A stretch of DNA of 7,308 nucleotides from assembly GCA_964439885.1 (NCBI GenBank), contig CAYTPE010000058.1:1-7308 (forward strand). The letters run 5' to 3'. The number at the start of each line of letters is the position of its first letter. The stretch's first letter is position 1. This document shows, in pieces, positions 5,348 through 7,308 of the stretch. The DNA comes from CAYTPE01 sp964439885. Lineage in GTDB: Bacteria; Patescibacteriota; Patescibacteriia; Magasanikbacterales; GWA2-37-8. The notes below the pieces were generated by a model, which saw only the letters and a list, made by a program, of their open reading frames with translations, was not told the DNA's origin and made no database searches. The position numbers and the translations under genes were made by a program.

Positions 5348-6670
5348 TTAGCCGGTATACGGGCTTGCCGTGCGTTTTAAAATACACAAGCCTTCGATGT
5401 GCGGTGTCCGGGGAAAAAAGTTATATAATTTCCAGGCAGCCGGACTATAGGCGTCTCGCTTGCAGAGGAGCGCGATATCGCGCGCATGGGTGTCGAGACC
5501 ACACGACAGATAAATAATCGTTTTGGGTCGAATGGTGAGCAGCTTCTCCACCATATCACCATGTAAACCGGTACGGGGCGGATCAAGTATCACGGTGTCG
5601 TGCGGTTTGATGCTGGTATCGGAGCGTTCGGCCAGCGCGCGCTCCACCGTTATGTTGGTAAACCCGTTTATTTCGGCGTTGTGCTTGGCAAACTGCGCAG
5701 CTTCAGGATTTTCTTCTATGAGGAGCGCTTCTTCGTACGCGCCGTGCAGCGCCAAGCTAATCGCACCGACGCCTGAATAATAATCCACGACCCTCCCGCC
5801 CGTTATATGGTGACGGATATCTGCGAGCGCTTTTACAAACACGGGCACGTTAATTTGAAAAAAGCTGAGGAGGCCGTAGCGAAGTTTGACACCACCGAGT
5901 TCACTTTCGAGTGTTGGTTCGCCGTATTGTCCGAGCAGTTCCGTGGGCACCGAAGCGGGAGAACGGTAATCTGAATAATACACTTCAAGACCCAATCCAC
6001 CGGGAAGATTTTTCACTGCCGATGCATGAAAATTCTGCCCTACTACTTCGCGTCGTTTTAAGAACAGCGCGGCCGACACTTTTTTTCGCGTATCCGATCG
6101 TACCACCAGGCTTTTGAGTGTGCCGAATGGCAGCTTTTCTTTTTGCAACCATTCGATGATGCGCTTGCTCCCCTCTTGGATTTCCGGTGTCGCCAGAGCG
6201 CACTCTTCGATAGCGCGCAAACGATGCGCTCCGCGATGATGAAAAGCGAGATGTGGTTTGTTCTCAGTATCAAATACAAAATTATACTCCATTTTATTTC
6301 GGTAACCGTATTCAACACCGTCTGTCGCTATGCTGTCTATCTTCGTATCGCTTATTTCAAAATTTCCATTCCTTCGATATGTCTCGATAGCGATCTCTTT
6401 CTTCCATCGGTTTTCTTCGTCAAAACTCATCACCTGCCATGGTGAACACGAATCGAAATGTTCGTCCACCGGTGCCACTCGATGTGGCGACGGCGTGAGC
6501 ACTTTTTTGACGATACCCTCAATAAATCCTTTTTTCTTTTTGAGAATTTCGATTTCTACTTCTTCACCGGGCAACGCTCCCCATACAAAAACAACCTGGC
6601 CGTCATGCCGAGCAAGGCCCTGCCCTCCGAAAATAAGTTTTTCGATTGTCACAACCATAGAGCGGTTCAT
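5348..6670 (-). CDS. rumA: TrmA/RumA-family RNA (uracil-C5)-methyltransferase
   Basis: This SAM-dependent enzyme makes 5-methyluridine in rRNA or tRNA; the exact target cannot be read from sequence. The 440-aa product has an N-terminal TRAM-type RNA-binding domain (about 1-58: GGQGLARHDGQVVFVWGALPGE). The catalytic part carries FFQIN (270-274), SAM-binding motif I VVDYYSGVGAISL (294-306), motif IV DPPRTGL (363-369), nucleophile Cys390 in YLSCGLDTHARD, and a FPRTPHIE motif (419-426) whose Glu426 matches the family's general base. E. coli RumA binds a 4Fe-4S cluster with four cysteines. In the corresponding places only Cys75 (HFDSCSPW) and Cys157 (EECAL) are clear, so the cluster is probably absent or altered. 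The ATG at 6670 follows a -10-like box by 5 nt. A second ATG four codons later is possible. Confidence 0.93.
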   Translation of the reverse strand: MNRSMVVTIEKLIFGGQGLARHDGQVVFVWGALPGEEVEIEILKKKKGFIEGIVKKVLTPSPHRVAPVDEHFDSCSPWQVMSFDEENRWKKEIAIETYRRNGNFEISDTKIDSIATDGVEYGYRNKMEYNFVFDTENKPHLAFHHRGAHRLRAIEECALATPEIQEGSKRIIEWLQKEKLPFGTLKSLVVRSDTRKKVSAALFLKRREVVGQNFHASAVKNLPGGLGLEVYYSDYRSPASVPTELLGQYGEPTLESELGGVKLRYGLLSFFQINVPVFVKALADIRHHITGGRVVDYYSGVGAISLALHGAYEEALLIEENPEAAQFAKHNAEINGFTNITVERALAERSDTSIKPHDTVILDPPRTGLHGDMVEKLLTIRPKTIIYLSCGLDTHARDIALLCKRDAYSPAAWKLYNFFPRTPHIEGLCILKRTASPYTG

Positions 6671-6675
6671 AAATA

Positions 6676-6681
6676 GTTATA
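6676..6681 (-). promoter_or_regulatory. Possible -10 box of the methyltransferase gene
   Basis: TATAAC, one mismatch from consensus, is separated from the ATG at 6670 by 5 nt. Transcription would then start at or next to the ATG. The -35 region at 17-18 nt spacing falls in the T-rich tail of the preceding terminator and matches poorly, so this rests on the -10 box alone. Confidence 0.4.
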
Positions 6682-6700
6682 CAAGACCGTTACGAGAAAG

Positions 6701-6724
6701 AAAAACAGGGTTCGTTGCCCTGTT
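6701..6724 (-). terminator. Intrinsic terminator after the small membrane protein gene
   Basis: On the minus strand AACAGGG pairs with CCCTGTT around a 7-nt loop (CAACGAA) and continues into TTT then CTTTC. It lies 25 nt after the stop codon of the 69-aa gene and separates the tRNA/GIY-YIG section from the methyltransferase. Confidence 0.88.
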
Positions 6725-6748
6725 CGAGTTCGTTACATCACAGTTTCC

Positions 6749-6958
6749 TTAGGCCCCACCTACCATATTGCCGATAGCGGATAAAACAAAAAGCAAAGCG
6801 GCAATACCTAGTATCTTTAAAATTTTTTTTTCAATACGCTTCTTCTTAACCTTCTCGTAAACAAAAACACCAAGACAGCTCAACAAAAGCGGCCCCACTA
6901 TTCTGCCAATAATATAGCCGATGAGATAGGCTGGATCAGAATGCATAGGGTAAAACAT
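6749..6958 (-). CDS. Small two-helix membrane protein, unknown function
   Basis: I do not recognise this 69-aa protein. It has two hydrophobic segments, about 11-34 (YLIGYIIGRIVGPLLLSCLG) and 48-66 (KILGIAALLFVLSAIGNMV), joined by a strongly basic loop (KVKKKRIEKK). That predicts a hairpin with the loop in the cytoplasm and both ends outside. The first ATG (6958) lies one base after the tRNA-like 3' end and is part of the 43-bp repeat. A second ATG four codons later (6946) is a possible start. A clear terminator follows, supporting a real transcription unit. Before the upstream insertion this gene probably followed tRNA-Ile directly. No Shine-Dalgarno is seen. Confidence 0.65.
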   Translation of the reverse strand: MFYPMHSDPAYLIGYIIGRIVGPLLLSCLGVFVYEKVKKKRIEKKILKILGIAALLFVLSAIGNMVGGA

Positions 6959-6997
6959 GTGGGCGATTGAGGAATCGAACCTCAGACCTCGTCATTA
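6955..6997. repeat. 43-bp direct repeat, copy A (tRNA-Ile anticodon loop to 3' end plus ATG)
   Basis: This is identical over all 43 bases to 7252-7294, 297 bp away. On the minus strand it runs from the third anticodon base of tRNA-Ile through the T-arm and acceptor 3' strand to one base plus ATG beyond. Copy A supplies the stop codon of the GIY-YIG gene (6995-6997) at one end and the start codon of the 69-aa gene at the other. Confidence 0.97.
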
Positions 6998-7024
6998 CCC
7001 GCCGCGGCGGGCGCGCTCTAACCA
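6960..7024 (-). pseudogene. tRNA-Ile remnant with anticodon arm replaced by a palindrome
   Basis: The minus strand shows a D-loop-like TGGTTAGAGCGCG, then a 14-nt GC palindrome where the intact tRNA has TCACTGA, then the complete 3' half: TAATGACG, variable AGGTC, T-arm TGAGG-TTCGATT-CCTCA, acceptor ATCGCCC and discriminator A. There is no 5' acceptor strand or 5' D-stem, and no usable anticodon, so it cannot be a functional tRNA. Its upstream part doubles as the C-terminal codons of the GIY-YIG gene. Whether the D-loop-like part is tRNA-derived or merely resembles one is open. Confidence 0.7.
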
Positions 7025-7255
7025 TTCACGGCCAGCGCCAGTCTTAAGAAATTTTTCAAACTTTACCGCTTCTTCTCTGGACTTGAATTCTTTGTGGAAT
7101 ATCAAAGTCCATGGCCCTTTCTTGTATGTTGTTCGATGAAAACGAGCTTTGAGAGGCGATGTGTCATTGTGCATTTCTAGTCTGCCAACAACATCGTCGG
7201 TACTTCCTTTGTATTTTACGCCTTTTGGGTTTTGTAAGACGTATGCATAGTACAT
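6995..7255 (-). CDS. Small GIY-YIG family nuclease
   Basis: The 86-aa product is a stand-alone GIY-YIG domain of the short, UvrC/YhbQ-like kind. YYAYVLQN (2-9) stands for GIY and KYKGST (14-19) for YIG, then the catalytic arginine region VVGRLEMHN (Arg25, His29, Asn30), GPWTLIFHKEF, and the C-terminal metal-binding Glu67 in FEKFLKTGAGREWL. Such domains cut or nick DNA; the substrate here is unknown. The ATG at 7255 lies one base after the tRNA-Ile 3' end, so no Shine-Dalgarno is possible, and tRNA 3' processing would release a leaderless mRNA. The last residues (EWLERARRGG) are encoded by D-loop-like sequence and a GC palindrome. The TAA stop is the start of the duplicated tRNA segment. Confidence 0.9.
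   Translation of the reverse strand: MYYAYVLQNPKGVKYKGSTDDVVGRLEMHNDTSPLKARFHRTTYKKGPWTLIFHKEFKSREEAVKFEKFLKTGAGREWLERARRGG
6998..7011. repeat. 14-bp perfect GC palindrome
   Basis: CCCGCCGCGGCGGG reads the same on both strands. It sits exactly between the tRNA D-loop-like segment and the duplicated anticodon-loop-to-3'-end segment, in place of the 7 bases TCACTGA of the intact tRNA, and encodes the end of the GIY-YIG protein (within ARRGG). Confidence 0.9.
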
Positions 7256-7294
7256 GTGGGCGATTGAGGAATCGAACCTCAGACCTCGTCATTA
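7252..7294. repeat. 43-bp direct repeat, copy B (inside tRNA-Ile)
   Basis: This is the partner of 6955-6997, identical in all 43 bases. It forms the 3' half of the tRNA-Ile gene and carries the ATG of the GIY-YIG gene at its end. Confidence 0.97.
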
Positions 7295-7308
7295 TCAGTG
7301 ACGCGCTC
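7257..7308 (-). tRNA. tRNA-Ile(GAT), 5' part outside the window
   Basis: From the window edge the minus strand gives D-stem GAGC, G26, anticodon stem CGTCA/TGACG with loop CTGATAA (anticodon GAT, 7294-7296), variable AGGTC, T-stem TGAGG/CCTCA with loop TTCGATT, acceptor 3' strand ATCGCCC and discriminator A at 7257. CCA is not encoded (CAT follows), so it must be added after transcription. The anticodon GAT reads ATC/ATT isoleucine codons. The 5' acceptor strand and the rest of the D-arm are beyond 7308. Confidence 0.92.

Larger units (their letters stand above)
6955..7251 (-). mobile_element. Candidate 297-bp GIY-YIG element inserted at tRNA-Ile
   Basis: The repeat period is 297 bp: one copy of the 43-bp tRNA 3' segment plus the GIY-YIG coding sequence. 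Exact repeats of a tRNA 3' part on both sides of a nuclease gene are the pattern left by elements that integrate in a tRNA gene and rebuild its 3' half. No integrase or transposase is present. The only candidate mobility protein is the GIY-YIG nuclease itself. Mobility is inferred; an unequal recombination event or old duplication would leave a similar picture. Confidence 0.45.

Noticed and set aside
6960..7033. A second functional tRNA in the copy A region
   Set aside because: No 5' acceptor strand or 5' D-stem can be found upstream, and the anticodon arm is replaced by a palindrome.
6995..7308. A group I or archaeal-type intron with a GIY-YIG homing endonuclease in the tRNA anticodon loop
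   Set aside because: The insert lies after the complete tRNA 3' end, the tRNA 3' half is duplicated rather than split, and there is no room for an intron core.
1..7308. CRISPR array, toxin-antitoxin pair or classical integrase/transposase
   Set aside because: No regularly spaced repeats, no paired small genes of that kind, and no recombinase motifs were seen on either strand.

Overview
The window looks like a chromosomal fragment of a Candidate Phyla Radiation (Patescibacteria, probably Parcubacteria-like) bacterium. This is inferred from gene content. Two adjacent genes encode proteins with a 'T4SS pilin'-type two-helix membrane domain followed by a polyglycine linker and Ig-like surface modules, an architecture common in that group. 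There is also a very small GIY-YIG nuclease and compact core genes. TGA is not used as a sense codon in any convincing gene, so the standard bacterial code applies. All supported genes read on the minus strand, so transcription runs from position 7308 towards 1.

In transcription order the window starts inside a tRNA-Ile(GAT) gene (7257-7308, 5' end outside the window). One base after its 3' end comes the ATG of an 86-aa GIY-YIG nuclease gene (6995-7255). The stop codon of that gene is the first triplet of a second, exact 43-bp copy of the tRNA anticodon-loop-to-3'-end sequence (6955-6997). This second copy again carries an ATG one base after the tRNA end, and that ATG opens a 69-aa membrane protein (6749-6958). 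The 297-bp unit between the two copies looks like a tiny element that settled in a tRNA gene and restored its 3' half. A good intrinsic terminator (6701-6724) closes this section.

The housekeeping block follows: a TrmA/RumA-family RNA m5U methyltransferase (5348-6670), signal peptidase I lepB (4697-5305) and histidyl-tRNA synthetase hisS (3208-4608) with an intrinsic terminator behind it. The lepB gene has a near-consensus promoter that places transcription start almost at its ATG. The methyltransferase has a -10-like box in a similar position, and hisS has a weaker one, which suggests leaderless mRNAs.

Ribosomal protein bS21 (rpsU, 2758-2997) differs sharply: consensus promoter, leader of roughly 90 nt and a near-perfect extended Shine-Dalgarno sequence. 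Downstream are the two surface genes (640-2706, and 1-638 cut by the window edge), separated by one base and probably co-transcribed. The 5' part of the first surface gene contains three successive hairpins, the last with a U-tract, overlapping its predicted signal-peptide region.

Most unusual are the tRNA/GIY-YIG duplication and the contrast between leaderless neighbours and the strong Shine-Dalgarno of rpsU.
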